64,000 nucleotides of DNA from Labedaea rhizosphaerae (GCF_004362825.1 NZ_SNXZ01000002.1:1544340-1608339), one strand, 5' to 3'; shown: positions 9,106-18,262, counted from the first letter of the stretch. Numbers and translations: made by a program. Notes: a model not told the origin generated them from the letters alone.

Positions 9106-9582
9106 GTGCCAACGCATACTTTCCAGCTGAACGGCACCCGGGTGACCGTCGACGTCGCCGATGATGTTCGACTGCTGTGGGTGCTGCGCGACATCCTCGG
9201 GGTGACGGGGCCGAAGTACGGCTGCGGCCTCAACGTGTGCAAGGCCTGCACCTCGCACATCAACGGCAAGGCGTTCAACCCGTGCTCGGTGCCGGTGTCG
9301 CAGATCAAGGACTCCGACGAGATCACCACGATCGAGGGCCTGCCCGCCACGGTCGGCGCCGACCTGCACCCGATGCAGGAGGCGTGGCTGGAGGAGGACG
9401 TCGCGCAGTGCGGTTTCTGCCAGCCGGGCCAGATCATGGCGGCGGTCGCCCTGGTGCACAAGGTGCGGGCGGAGGGCCGCCAGATCACCGACGAGGACCT
9501 GGACGGCCTGCGCAACATCTGCCGCTGTGGCACCTACCCCCGCATCCGCACGGCGATCAAGAAGGCCGCGCAGAACATGTGA
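9106..9582 (+). CDS. iorA: 2Fe-2S subunit of molybdenum hydroxylase, IorA-type
   Basis: A 158-residue two-cluster iron-sulfur protein that relays electrons from the Moco subunit. The plant-type cluster ligands lie in CGLNVCKAC with a later Cys (residue 65 region), and the second cluster has CGFCQPGQ and CRCGTY. It lacks a signal peptide, so it is presumably carried out by the Tat signal of its partner. The GTG start is 10 bases after the large subunit stop. It differs from the XdhC homologue at 52986 in having KACTSHI where that one has ECGSCTV. Confidence 0.88.
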   Translation: MPTHTFQLNGTRVTVDVADDVRLLWVLRDILGVTGPKYGCGLNVCKACTSHINGKAFNPCSVPVSQIKDSDEITTIEGLPATVGADLHPMQEAWLEEDVAQCGFCQPGQIMAAVALVHKVRAEGRQITDEDLDGLRNICRCGTYPRIRTAIKKAAQNM

Positions 9583-9630
9583 CCCTTTTTCGGGTCGCAC
9601 CGAAATGAACCGGGCATAGCGTTCCCAGCC

Positions 9631-10341
9631 ATGGCCACCACTGTGCTCGACGACGACAACTTCGTGGTGCCGCCCGCGGTCGGCTATGGCTGGGAAGCGG
9701 GCGGCATCGGTTGGCTGCGGGCGAACGTCGCCCGGTTCAGCAGTGGACCGGCGCACGAGCGGCGCCGGGCGCTCGCCTTGGCCGAGCTGGCCCGCGTGGA
9801 CTTGGAGTCCGCGCGGGCATCGGCGTTCGAGCTCGCCGCCGGTGAGTCCGATGTGGACACAGTGCCGGTCGTCGTCCTAGCGGCGGCGCTCGGTGTTCCC
9901 GATGCTCCACCGGATTCGGTGGCGGCCGTGGCATCGGTCTACCTGACCGGGGCGAGCGGTGGCCCGGAAGTCCAGGACGCCCTCGACGCCCTGGTGCACG
10001 CGTGCGGCGGCGTCCCCGACGAGCGCACGGCTGCCGTCATCGGCCTGCTGGTGCAGACCTACGCGGCGACCGCCGCCCTCATCCGGGCGGCGCTGGCGAC
10101 GGGCGCGAGCTCGGGTGATTCCGCTGTGGCACAAGCATTGCGGGACACGCCGCCGGTGCGCAGCACCCGCCGGATGGCAGTCGCGGACACCCACTTGGAC
10201 TACGGCACCGTAAGAGCGGGCACGGTGGTGCCGGTGGACCTCGCAGCAATGCCGTTCGGCGCGGGACCGCACGCGTGCCCGGGAGCGGACCTGGCGGTGG
10301 CGATCGCGGCGGGCGCCGTAGACGCCCTGCTCAACCGCTGA
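9631..10341 (+). CDS. Short P450-like protein with intact heme-thiolate motif
   Basis: A 236-residue protein, little over half a normal P450. The C-terminus has the full heme-ligand motif PFGAGPHACPGAD with Cys216. A short LLVQTYAATAAL segment (139-150) resembles the I-helix, but the AGxxT groove and the ExxR of the K-helix are absent (PPVRSTRR stands in that place). A TAGCGT hexamer eight bases before the ATG suggests leaderless expression. Such short P450 homologues occur in actinomycetes; whether they bind heme or oxidise anything is unknown. The gene is intact, not a degraded remnant. Confidence 0.65.
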   Translation: MATTVLDDDNFVVPPAVGYGWEAGGIGWLRANVARFSSGPAHERRRALALAELARVDLESARASAFELAAGESDVDTVPVVVLAAALGVPDAPPDSVAAVASVYLTGASGGPEVQDALDALVHACGGVPDERTAAVIGLLVQTYAATAALIRAALATGASSGDSAVAQALRDTPPVRSTRRMAVADTHLDYGTVRAGTVVPVDLAAMPFGAGPHACPGADLAVAIAAGAVDALLNR

Positions 10342-10350
10342 CACCCCCAC

Positions 10351-11268
10351 TCACCGGCGAAGCGCCCCATCCGCCAGCACGGCATGCACACCCCACGTCT
10401 GGTTGGCAACCTGCGTCACCCGCAAATCCACCACCGGACTGGCCAACGCCAGCGCAGAAGCCCGATCCACCCCGAACAACCGCTGCAACCAGTCGAGCAT
10501 CGCTCCGAGCGCCTGCGCCGTCGCCTCGTTGAGGTCAGGGCTGAACCCGAACGTAATCCGGCCGGCGGGCGTGATCGCGTGCGCCGTCGCGACGGCCGGG
10601 TCGGGTTCGAGGTCGACCACCAGCCGGGAGGTCATCCCGCACTCGATCGCCGTGCCCGCGACCTCGCCGTCGCCTTGGGCCGCATGCCCGTCACCCACGC
10701 ACAACAGTGCCCCGGCGACCTCGACCGGCAGGTACAAGGTCGATCCGGCGATCAGTTCGCGGCAGTCGATGTTGCCGCCGCAGGGCCGCGGCGGCACCGT
10801 CGAGTGCTCGCCCGGCTCGTCCGGCGTCAACCCGATCACGCCCAGGAACGGCGCGGTCCGCACGGTGAAGCCGAGGTTGTTGCGCGCCAACCCGTCCTCG
10901 ATGTCCCACAGCAGCCACGCCGGGTCGCCGGGCACCACGCCGAGCCGCTTGTTCAGCTCGTTGTCCCGGGCCGCGGCGACGGTGTAACCCCAGTCGCCCG
11001 GCCGCAGCGACTCGACCCGCACGGCCAGCGTCATCCCGGGTTCGGCGCCACGCACGGCGATCGGCCCGGCCAGGCAGTGCCCGCGCCTGCTGTCCAGCAG
11101 GCCATCGGCCGGCACGCCTGGCGCCGACGGCTTCGTGAGCTGTCCGGCGGCGTCGAGGGTGCGCACCTCTACCGTGTCGCCGGGATCGATCGTCAGCACC
11201 GGCGCGCGATCGCGGGCGAAGACGTCGGTCACGGTGTCGAGCGTGGGATCCAGGCGGTGCTCGGCCAT
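10351..11268 (-). CDS. Acetamidase/formamidase family protein
   Basis: A 305-residue FmdA/AmdA family enzyme, which hydrolyses short amides to ammonia and the acid. Family features seen are the opening HRLDPTLD, DTVEVRT, GPIAVRGAEPG, the metal/active-site stretch PPRPCGGNIDCREL and CVGDGHAAQGDGEV. The ATG at 11268 is chosen because it begins the conserved part. It is divergent from the KTSC gene. Substrate (formamide, acetamide or other) cannot be set from sequence. Confidence 0.85.
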   Translation of the reverse strand: MAEHRLDPTLDTVTDVFARDRAPVLTIDPGDTVEVRTLDAAGQLTKPSAPGVPADGLLDSRRGHCLAGPIAVRGAEPGMTLAVRVESLRPGDWGYTVAAARDNELNKRLGVVPGDPAWLLWDIEDGLARNNLGFTVRTAPFLGVIGLTPDEPGEHSTVPPRPCGGNIDCRELIAGSTLYLPVEVAGALLCVGDGHAAQGDGEVAGTAIECGMTSRLVVDLEPDPAVATAHAITPAGRITFGFSPDLNEATAQALGAMLDWLQRLFGVDRASALALASPVVDLRVTQVANQTWGVHAVLADGALRR

Positions 11269-11301
11269 GTCGCCATCCTGCCCGACTGGCACGATGGATG
11301 G

Positions 11302-11511
11302 ATGCGGCGGAAACCGGTGAAGTCGAGCGTCGTGCGATCCATCGGCTACGACCCGGAGTCCAAGACGATGGAACTCGAGTTCAGCGACGGATCGCTCTAC
11401 GAGTACTACTCCGTCCCGGCTGCCATCCACCGCCGGCTCATGGAGGCCGACAGCATCGGCGGCTTCCTCAACCGGTTCGTCGTGCCTGGCTACAAGAGCC
11501 GCAAGATCTAA
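11302..11511 (+). CDS. KTSC domain protein
   Basis: A 69-residue single-domain KTSC protein. The namesake motif appears as KPVKSSVVRSIGYD, followed by LEFSDGSLYEYYSVP and the GGFLNRFV stretch. KTSC domains are found alone or beside lysyl-tRNA synthetase-like proteins; a nucleic-acid role has been proposed but is unproven. Its 3' end overlaps the convergent next gene by four bases. Confidence 0.8.
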   Translation: MRRKPVKSSVVRSIGYDPESKTMELEFSDGSLYEYYSVPAAIHRRLMEADSIGGFLNRFVVPGYKSRKI

Positions 11512-12365
11512 CGCCAGCGCAGCACGCCGATCCCCGCTACCAGGAAGAACACCAGCAAGAGCACCGCGGGTGCGGTGGCGCCGGTCGACGTGGTGACCTC
11601 TTCGTCCACGTAACCCGCGAGCTTGATCCCGCAGTCGGCCACCACCTCGCGGCGACCGGCTTCCACGGTGGTGAACTCGACCTTGGCGGTGAACGCGCCG
11701 GTCTTGTCGGCGGTGACCCGGCCGACCGGCTGGCCGTCGGAGGTCAGCTGGACCACCGCACCGGGCGGGCAACCCTCGCCGGACGCGGTGAGCGGGTCGC
11801 CGGGCCGGATGGCCGGGCGGTCGAAGTTGAGCGTGCCGTCCACGTGCACCGGCGGGGCGCCCGTCGGCCGCGGCGGCGGCTTCGACGTCGTCGTGGTGGT
11901 GGTCGTTGTCGTCGTGGTCGTGGTCGTCGTGGTGGTGTCCGACGGCGGCGCGGCGGTGGTGGTCGTCGGCGGGCGGTTCGTCGTGGTGGGCGGCGGAGCC
12001 GGGGAGCCGGACACGACGTGGAAGATCGCGGTGGCCGACATGGCCGTTCCTGCGCAAGAACCGGTCACGATGTGCGAGCCCGGCGCGGTCCCGGGCACGG
12101 TTGCCCGCACCGAACCGCCGCCCGCTAAGCCACCACCGGTGACGAACGGCGCGCCGTCCCACGTGAAGCTGACCCTCGCGCACAGGCCGAAGCCCTGCCA
12201 CCCGATGGTCACCGAGGACCCGGACGGCCCGGTGGACGGCGAGAGGCTGACGCTCGCCCCGGCACGCGCGGCCGCGCTGGGAGCCAGCCCGACAGCCACT
12301 GTGAACAGGGCAGATCCGGCGACGATCAAGGCGGCCGCCCGTCGACTCACTCCCACACCAGCCAT
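11508..12365 (-). CDS. Surface protein with polythreonine linker and C-terminal anchor
   Basis: A 285-residue exported protein of unknown function. A signal peptide (1-34) leads to an Ig/IPT-like domain (35-118), a Pro/Thr-rich linker with 17 threonines in a row, a second Ig-like domain (about 170-255) and a C-terminal hydrophobic helix ending VLRWR that would anchor it in the membrane. Both domains contain a Cys pair. The layout is of a stalked cell-surface protein, perhaps glycosylated on the linker. It is divergent from the next membrane protein gene, and both have one N-terminal Ig-like region, hinting at a surface pair. Confidence 0.65.
   Translation of the reverse strand: MAGVGVSRRAAALIVAGSALFTVAVGLAPSAAARAGASVSLSPSTGPSGSSVTIGWQGFGLCARVSFTWDGAPFVTGGGLAGGGSVRATVPGTAPGSHIVTGSCAGTAMSATAIFHVVSGSPAPPPTTTNRPPTTTTAAPPSDTTTTTTTTTTTTTTTTTSKPPPRPTGAPPVHVDGTLNFDRPAIRPGDPLTASGEGCPPGAVVQLTSDGQPVGRVTADKTGAFTAKVEFTTVEAGRREVVADCGIKLAGYVDEEVTTSTGATAPAVLLLVFFLVAGIGVLRWR
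11886..11936. repeat. Trinucleotide tract encoding 17 threonines
   Basis: On the coding (minus) strand this is an uninterrupted run of ACN codons, mainly ACC and ACG with one ACA. Tracts like this change length by slippage in units of three, so linker length could vary between strains without a frameshift. Confidence 0.7.
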
Positions 12366-12436
12366 CCCCTCAGGTCGGAATCGGCAGCCGGTAGCATTCC
12401 CGCCCTGTCCTGGGCCCGTTCAACCGGGGGTTGCAC

Positions 12437-13450
12437 ATGAGGCGTCTGGTCGCGGCGTTGGCCGTGTTAGCGGCTCCCGCGCTCGCCGCGGCGGCACCGG
12501 CCGCGGCCGATCCGAACTCGATCGCGCTCTCGGTGACCGTGACCGCCAACGGGCAACCGCTCGGCGCCCAGACCGTGTCGATCGACCCCGACCAGCCGGT
12601 GTCGCTGCTGATCACCGCGGCCAACAACGGCCAGAACCCGCAGCACGTGCGCACGATCCGGTTCTCCGGTGGCGTTTTCGGCCTCTCGTTCTTCGGCTAC
12701 GACACGGCCATGCCGTTCGACGTCGCCCCGCACGAACTCGCCACCCGGACGTTGGTGCTCGACCTGGGTGACCTGCGCAACCAGGCGATCGGCCTGATGC
12801 CGGCGTCGGTGGAGCTGCTGGACCAGGGCGGGACGTCGCTGGGCAGCGCCGACGCGGTGACCGACGTCCGCGGGTCGCTGCTGTCGCTCTTCGGCGCGCT
12901 CGGCGTGGTGTTGCTGGTCTTCGCCGCGGCGGCGTGGACGAGCGGCCTGCGTGCGCTCGGCCGCCGGGAGCACCAGGTGACCCGCGGGTGGGCCATCGGC
13001 CGCTTCTTGCCGGCCGGGATCGGCACCGGTCTGCTGGCCGTCGTGTGGCTGTCGATCTTCCGCGTGGTGGCACCGGCGCCGTTGCCCGCGCTGGGCGTGG
13101 TCCTAGGGGGCGTGCTGATCAGCACGATCGCGGCGTCGATCGCGGCACGCCCGGAGCCGCAGGAGATCGAGCCGATCACCACGATCCTCGACCCGACGGT
13201 CGGCGTGAAGACCGGCGTCCTCGAGACACCGGAGATCGAGGAGGACAAGGACAGCAGGGACGACGAGCCCTCCCACTCCGGCAACCTGGACGACCTCGCC
13301 GATCTCTACATCGACGACCACGACACCCGTGACGACCACGACGACCCGGCCGAGGACGCCGACGAGGAGCTCCACAAGGAGCTCGACGAACTCGACGGGG
13401 ACGAAGCGGTCGAGGAGCCGGTGCGCGAGGAGAGCGGCAAGCGGGCGTGA
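12437..13450 (+). CDS. Membrane protein with external Ig-like domain and acidic cytoplasmic tail
   Basis: A 337-residue protein of unknown function. A signal peptide (about 1-24) is followed by a beta-rich external domain to about residue 135, three predicted membrane helices (about 140-160, 185-210 and 214-235), then a tail of about 90 residues dominated by Asp and Glu with DDHDTRDDHDD. The ATG at 12437 is preferred over a TTG six bases earlier because GGGGG lies before it. The stop overlaps the hydrolase start by four bases. The acidic tail could bind cations or a basic partner; this is guesswork. Confidence 0.65.
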   Translation: MRRLVAALAVLAAPALAAAAPAAADPNSIALSVTVTANGQPLGAQTVSIDPDQPVSLLITAANNGQNPQHVRTIRFSGGVFGLSFFGYDTAMPFDVAPHELATRTLVLDLGDLRNQAIGLMPASVELLDQGGTSLGSADAVTDVRGSLLSLFGALGVVLLVFAAAAWTSGLRALGRREHQVTRGWAIGRFLPAGIGTGLLAVVWLSIFRVVAPAPLPALGVVLGGVLISTIAASIAARPEPQEIEPITTILDPTVGVKTGVLETPEIEEDKDSRDDEPSHSGNLDDLADLYIDDHDTRDDHDDPAEDADEELHKELDELDGDEAVEEPVREESGKRA

Positions 13451-14109
13451 AGACCCTCGCGATCCCCGGCACGCTCTGCGCCCCATCGCTGTTCGACCGG
13501 CTCGCCGAGCGAACCCCTTTGTCCACAGTGGACTGGATGGCCCTGGGCTCCCCTGCCGACATCCCCACGGTGGCCGCGCGCATCACGCCGACCGAACCGC
13601 ACGTCGTCCTGGGTCACTCCACCGGCGGTGCGATCGCGTTGCAGCTGGCCCTGGCGCATCCGGAATCGGTCGCCGCCCTGATGCTCGTCGATACAGGCGC
13701 CTCGATGTCCGGCCACGGCGACGTCGACGGCCTGCTGAGTATGATCCGCGCCCAGTGGGGCCCGGCCCTGTGGCGCGGCGTCCTGGACCGCAGCTTCGCC
13801 CGGCCGCCGGACGAGGCGACGATGACCGCGTTGCTCGCCTACGCCGGCGCGGCGTCTCCCGACGTCACCTACGAGGTGCTGGACAGCCAGCGCTCGCTGG
13901 ACTTCACGCCGCGCCTGGCCGAGATCACCGTGCCGGTCACGGTCGTCCACGGTGAGTTCGACCGCGCCCGCCCGGTCGAGCACGCGCAGCGCCTGGCCGG
14001 CGGGATCCCGGGCGCACAGCTGCACGTCCTGCCCACCGGCCACAGCCCGGTCTACGAAGCACCCGAAGCCGTCGCCGCGTTGCTGGCCGAACTCCACGAA
14101 CGCGTCTGA
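13447..14109 (+). CDS. Alpha/beta hydrolase
   Basis: A 220-residue alpha/beta-fold hydrolase. The nucleophile elbow is GHSTGG (Ser58), the acid is probably the Asp of HGEFD and the His lies in TGHSPVYE. No signal peptide. GTG start in a GTGA overlap with the membrane protein gene, so they are translated together. Substrate unknown; it could be an esterase or lactonase of small molecules. Confidence 0.75.
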   Translation: MKTLAIPGTLCAPSLFDRLAERTPLSTVDWMALGSPADIPTVAARITPTEPHVVLGHSTGGAIALQLALAHPESVAALMLVDTGASMSGHGDVDGLLSMIRAQWGPALWRGVLDRSFARPPDEATMTALLAYAGAASPDVTYEVLDSQRSLDFTPRLAEITVPVTVVHGEFDRARPVEHAQRLAGGIPGAQLHVLPTGHSPVYEAPEAVAALLAELHERV

Positions 14110-14139
14110 ACCCGCCCCGCGCTGGGTTAGCCTCCTCGC

Positions 14140-16908
14140 GTGTCCGTCCAGTTCCGCATCCTGGGTCCGCTGGACCTGCGGGACGGCGCGCGCACGATCC
14201 CGCTCGGCGGCGACCGCCAGCGCACCGTGCTGGCGCACCTGTTGCTCCACGTCAACCACCAGGTGACGCCGGACCAGCTGATCGAAACGGTCTGGCCGTC
14301 GCGGCCGCCGGCGTCGGCGGCGGCCAACCTCCAGACCTACGTGCACCGGCTGCGCAAGCTCATGCCGCCGCTGCCCGAAGGCGAAGGCCTGCTCACCCGG
14401 GGCGGTCACTACACAATGGCGCTCGCCGCCGAACGCCTCGACGCCACGCTCTTCGAGCAGCTCACCACCCGCGCCCGCCGGGACGGCGACCCGGCCACCG
14501 CGCTGCGGCTGCTCGACGAGGCCGAGGCGCTCTGGCGGGGCACGCCGCTGCAGGACCTGCCGACGCCGCCGGGCTGGGCCCCCGAGCTCGGCCGGTTGAT
14601 CGAGGCCCGGCTGACCGCGACCGAGGACCGGCTCGCGCTGCGCATCGCCGAAGGTAGCGGGCTGGACACCGTCGACGGCGAGCTGGCCGAGTTGCTCGAC
14701 CGGCACCCCTACCGCGAACGCCTGTGGCAGCAACGGTTGCTGGCCCTGGACAAGGGCGGCCGGCGCGCCGAGGCGCTGGAGCTCTACCGCGCCGTGCGGG
14801 ACCGGTTCGTCGCCGATCTCGGGATCGAGCCCGGCGAGGACCTGCGCCGCACCCACCTCGCCATCCTGCGGGGCGAGCGGCCCAGTGGTGAACAACAGCG
14901 CGGGGACACGGCGATCGCGCTGCACCAGCTGCCGCCGGACGTCGCCGACTTCACCGGGCGCGAGCCGGAACTCGAGGAACTGCGGGCCGCCGTGGCGCCC
15001 GGCGCGCAGGCCGGGGCGCCCACGGTCACGATGCTCGTCGGCGCGCCGGGCACCGGGAAGTCCGCGCTCGCCGTCCACCTCGCCCACCAGGTGCGCGAGG
15101 AGTTCCCCGACGGGCAGCTCTACGTCGACCTGCACGCCACCGGCAACCCGCGCACGCCGCTCGATGTCCTCGCCGATCTGCTGCACCTGCTCGGCGTCGT
15201 CGGCGAGGCGCTGCCCGTCGGGCTGGACGCGCGCGCCGCCCTGTTCCGGTCCCGGCTGACCGGCCGGCGGGTGCTGCTCGTGCTCGACGACGCCGCGTCC
15301 GCGCAACAACTCCGGCCGCTGCTGCCCGCTGAGCAACGATGCGCGGTGCTGGTCACCACCCGCGCCCGGATCTCCGATGTGGACGGTGCGCGCCAGGTCG
15401 ACCTCGACGTCCTGGACGAGCAGGAAGCCTTGCTGCTGCTGGCCAGGATCGCGGGCACGCAACGCGTCCAGGCCGAGCCGGCCGAGGCGGCCGCCATCGT
15501 GCGCTACTGCGGGTACTTCCCGCTGGCCATCCGCATCGCCGGGGCGCGGCTGGCCGGACGGCGGGGCTGGAGCCTGAAGACGTTGCGCACCCGCCTGGCC
15601 GACGAGTCGAGCCGGCTCAACGAGCTGCGGATCGGCCAGCTCGCGGCCCGCTCCAGCTTCGAGCTGAGCGTGCGCCAGCTGCCGTCCGAGGCCGTGCCCG
15701 CATTCGCGCGCCTGGCGTTGCTCGGCGCCCAGGACGTCACCGGCTGGCTGGTCGACGCGCTGCTCGGCCGCCACCGCAGCGAAGACGTCCTGGACGTGCT
15801 CGTCGACGCGAACCTCGTCGCGTCGACCGGGGTGGACGCGATCGGCGAGCCGCGCTACCGGATGCACGACCTGATCCGCGTCTACGCCGCCGAACTGCTG
15901 GAGAAGCAGCCGAGGGCCGAACGCCAGGCCGCGATCCGGCGGGCTATCGAGGCCTCGCTCGCGCTGACCGCGCGAGCGGTCGCGTTGCTGCCCGCGGCGT
16001 TCGGCGCCGCGCGCGTGACCCCGCGGGGCTGGCAGCCCGCCTTGGACCCGACCGACGCGCCGGTGTGCTGGCTGACCGCGACCCGGCGCACGCTGCTCGC
16101 CCAGGTCGAGCTGGCCGCCCAGAGCGGCGAGGCGACGCTCGCGTGGCAGCTCGCGTTGTGCGCGGTGCCCTTCTTCGATCTGCGGGGCGAGTACGACGAG
16201 TGGCAGCGCAGCCACCGGGCCGCGCTACCGGCGGTGCAGGCGGCGGGTGACGTGCTCGGCGAGGCGCACCTGCTGCGGGGCATCGGCCAGGTCCACCTCT
16301 ACCGCGACGAGTACCCCGACGCCGAGAAGGCCTGGCTGCGGGCCGGCAACGCCTACCGCGAAGCCGGGGACGCGTGGGGCATCGCCGTCGCGACGGCCGG
16401 GCAGGGCACGCTGGCCCGGGCCCGGCGCCGGCCACGCAAGGCGATGCCGCACTACCTCGACGCGCTGGCCGGGCTCACCAAGGCCGGGGACGGCAACGGG
16501 CAGGCGCAGGTGCTGCGTTCGATCGGCATGGTGCACCGCGAACTCGGCGACCGCGACGCCGCCCGCGAGTGGTTGCACAAGGCGCTGGCGCTGGCCAAGG
16601 AGGTCGGCGACGCCCACCGCGAGGCCAAGGTGCTGGTGGACCTCGCCGTCATGCACCGCGAGGACGACGACGTACGCGCCGCCCTGTCCACTGTGCACAA
16701 AGCGCGGGACATCCTCGAGTCGCTCGACGACGAGCGGTGCACGGCGTACGCGCTGGTGGAACTGGGCGCGATCCTGTTGGCGGCCGGGGAACCGCGGGCC
16801 GCGAGCGGAGTCGCGCAGCGTGCGCTCGCGGTGTTCCGGCGCACGGGCAACCGCCGCGGCGAGCGAGCCGCGCTGGCGATGGTGCCGCAGTCCCACAATC
16901 AGGACTGA
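14140..16908 (+). CDS. AfsR/SARP family transcription regulator
   Basis: A 922-residue regulator. Domain order: OmpR-type winged helix (1-95), BTAD domain (96-245), NB-ARC type ATPase with P-loop GAPGTGKSA near residue 302 and LLVLDDA as Walker B, then a winged-helix spacer and tetratricopeptide-like repeats (about 680-920). This is the AfsR layout, where phosphorylation or ligand sensing drives promoter binding through the SARP part. TAGCCT sits six bases before the GTG start, so the mRNA is probably leaderless. It is not next to a biosynthetic cluster here, which suggests a global or distant target. Confidence 0.88.
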   Translation: MSVQFRILGPLDLRDGARTIPLGGDRQRTVLAHLLLHVNHQVTPDQLIETVWPSRPPASAAANLQTYVHRLRKLMPPLPEGEGLLTRGGHYTMALAAERLDATLFEQLTTRARRDGDPATALRLLDEAEALWRGTPLQDLPTPPGWAPELGRLIEARLTATEDRLALRIAEGSGLDTVDGELAELLDRHPYRERLWQQRLLALDKGGRRAEALELYRAVRDRFVADLGIEPGEDLRRTHLAILRGERPSGEQQRGDTAIALHQLPPDVADFTGREPELEELRAAVAPGAQAGAPTVTMLVGAPGTGKSALAVHLAHQVREEFPDGQLYVDLHATGNPRTPLDVLADLLHLLGVVGEALPVGLDARAALFRSRLTGRRVLLVLDDAASAQQLRPLLPAEQRCAVLVTTRARISDVDGARQVDLDVLDEQEALLLLARIAGTQRVQAEPAEAAAIVRYCGYFPLAIRIAGARLAGRRGWSLKTLRTRLADESSRLNELRIGQLAARSSFELSVRQLPSEAVPAFARLALLGAQDVTGWLVDALLGRHRSEDVLDVLVDANLVASTGVDAIGEPRYRMHDLIRVYAAELLEKQPRAERQAAIRRAIEASLALTARAVALLPAAFGAARVTPRGWQPALDPTDAPVCWLTATRRTLLAQVELAAQSGEATLAWQLALCAVPFFDLRGEYDEWQRSHRAALPAVQAAGDVLGEAHLLRGIGQVHLYRDEYPDAEKAWLRAGNAYREAGDAWGIAVATAGQGTLARARRRPRKAMPHYLDALAGLTKAGDGNGQAQVLRSIGMVHRELGDRDAAREWLHKALALAKEVGDAHREAKVLVDLAVMHREDDDVRAALSTVHKARDILESLDDERCTAYALVELGAILLAAGEPRAASGVAQRALAVFRRTGNRRGERAALAMVPQSHNQD

Positions 16909-17074
16909 CCGCACGATTTACCGCAGGACTGACGGCCGGTGCGAGCGGATCGTCCCTGGGCGGGTGCCCGTGGAGCCTCGCACCGGCCGTCCATGCGGGG
17001 TGCGCGTGCCCCGCAAGTCCTACGGTGTACGTCCCGAACGATGCCCAGGGGCGCTACACGCGCACTACACGCGA

Positions 17075-17107
17075 CGCGGCCCGCCCGGGTGATCCGGGCG
17101 GGCCGCG
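17075..17107. terminator. Bidirectional terminator hairpin
   Basis: A perfect 14-bp GC stem (17075-17088 with 17094-17107) and a 5-base loop lie between the convergent regulator and ScyD-like genes. There is no T tract, as is usual in actinomycetes. The remaining bases of 16909-17125 show no gene. Confidence 0.8.
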
Positions 17108-17125
17108 TGCCTTCGTGGTGGTCGA

Positions 17126-18262
17126 TCACCGCAGGGAGATGCGCAAGACCTGGCCGCCGCCGGCGCACGTGCCGCAGTTCGACACGTAGGCGGCGTCGCC
17201 CCGCAACGCCAGCCCGCCCGGCGTGATCAGCCCGGTCGACATCACGACGTGCTGCTCACCGTGCCGGCCGACCTTGATCAAGGCGCCCGTCGGGTCCTCC
17301 GACAACAGGCCGTTCTTGGCGATCTCCAGCACGTAGAGCGTGCCGCGCCGGTCGAAACCGAGGTCGATGATGTTGGTGAACCCGCGGGCCACGATCTTCG
17401 GGGCGTGCCCCGGCACGACCCGCCAGACGCTCGCCTTGCCCGGCACGAACGGGAAGCCGGTCAGCTGCCCGACGTAGTAGGCGCCGTCCGGGCCACGCAC
17501 GACCGACGTCGGCACGGCCTCCATCGGGATCTGGGTGCCCGGCGGCAGGCCGAGGAACGGCGGCGCGTCCACCATCTGCGACGGGAACGTGGCGATCGTG
17601 GAGACCGTGTGGTGCCTGCCGGACACCTTGACCAGGTCGTTGCCGCCCGCGTCGGCCACCACGTAGCCCGACGACGTCGCGAGCACCGAGTTCGGGTTGC
17701 TGTCCGGGACGCCACCATCGGGGTTGGCCACGGCTTCGTAGCCGGCGATGTCAGCGATGCGGCTTACGCCATGGCGTCCGGCCTGCAGCAGCCACCCGAG
17801 GTTGCGCCCGGCCGCGGGCAGGTCCGCGCGGACCGCGGGGTCGGCGCCCAGGCCGACGGTGAAGGTCAGGCGGCCGTCCTTGAACGTCACGTCCGACGGG
17901 CCGATGGCCTGCGAGCCGTCGGGCGCGGCGGTCGACGGCAGCCCGGCCAGCACGCGGTACTGGTGGCCGTGGCCGATCTTGGTGATGGCGCCGCTGGTGC
18001 CGAAGCACACCTCGCCGCCCTCCGGGCCCGGCTGGCACGGTCCAGCGCCGCCCGCGCCGGCCTCGGCCACGTACAGGGAGCCGTCCCGGGCGAACGCGAG
18101 GCCGCGCGGATTGTCCAAACCGGACGCGATGACCGTCACCTTAGGACCGTGACGGTGGTTGGGACCGTGCCCTGTGCCGCCCGCCTGTGCCGCTCCCGCA
18201 GGCACGAGAAGCGCGACCAGAATCGCCGATGACGCCAGGACGACCTTTCTCGATCCGACCAT
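17126..18262 (-). CDS. ScyD/ScyE-like secreted beta-propeller protein
   Basis: A 378-residue exported protein of the ScyD/ScyE family. A signal peptide ends near residue 27 (GAAQA|GG). The rest reads as NHL-like propeller blades, with NPRGLAFARDGSLYVAEAG, SDVTFKDGRLTF and GFTNIIDLGFDRRGTLYVLEI as repeated blade cores. Four Cys residues could form disulfides. Named members sit in cyanobacterial scytonemin clusters, but actinobacterial homologues stand alone and have no known role. The gene ends against a hairpin shared with the SARP gene. Confidence 0.75.
   Translation of the reverse strand: MVGSRKVVLASSAILVALLVPAGAAQAGGTGHGPNHRHGPKVTVIASGLDNPRGLAFARDGSLYVAEAGAGGAGPCQPGPEGGEVCFGTSGAITKIGHGHQYRVLAGLPSTAAPDGSQAIGPSDVTFKDGRLTFTVGLGADPAVRADLPAAGRNLGWLLQAGRHGVSRIADIAGYEAVANPDGGVPDSNPNSVLATSSGYVVADAGGNDLVKVSGRHHTVSTIATFPSQMVDAPPFLGLPPGTQIPMEAVPTSVVRGPDGAYYVGQLTGFPFVPGKASVWRVVPGHAPKIVARGFTNIIDLGFDRRGTLYVLEIAKNGLLSEDPTGALIKVGRHGEQHVVMSTGLITPGGLALRGDAAYVSNCGTCAGGGQVLRISLR

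Noticed and set aside
6741..9533. A 930-codon open frame antisense to the IorAB genes
   Set aside because: Low-complexity composition and no motifs; the plus strand encodes conserved Moco and 2Fe-2S subunits. The same applies to the antisense frame at 13306-16215.
13519..13527. Single TTGTCCACA DnaA-box matches in coding sequence (also 19264-19272)
   Set aside because: They arise from codons for Leu-Ser-Thr, common in these genomes; only the tandem intergenic pair at 37258-37284 was kept.
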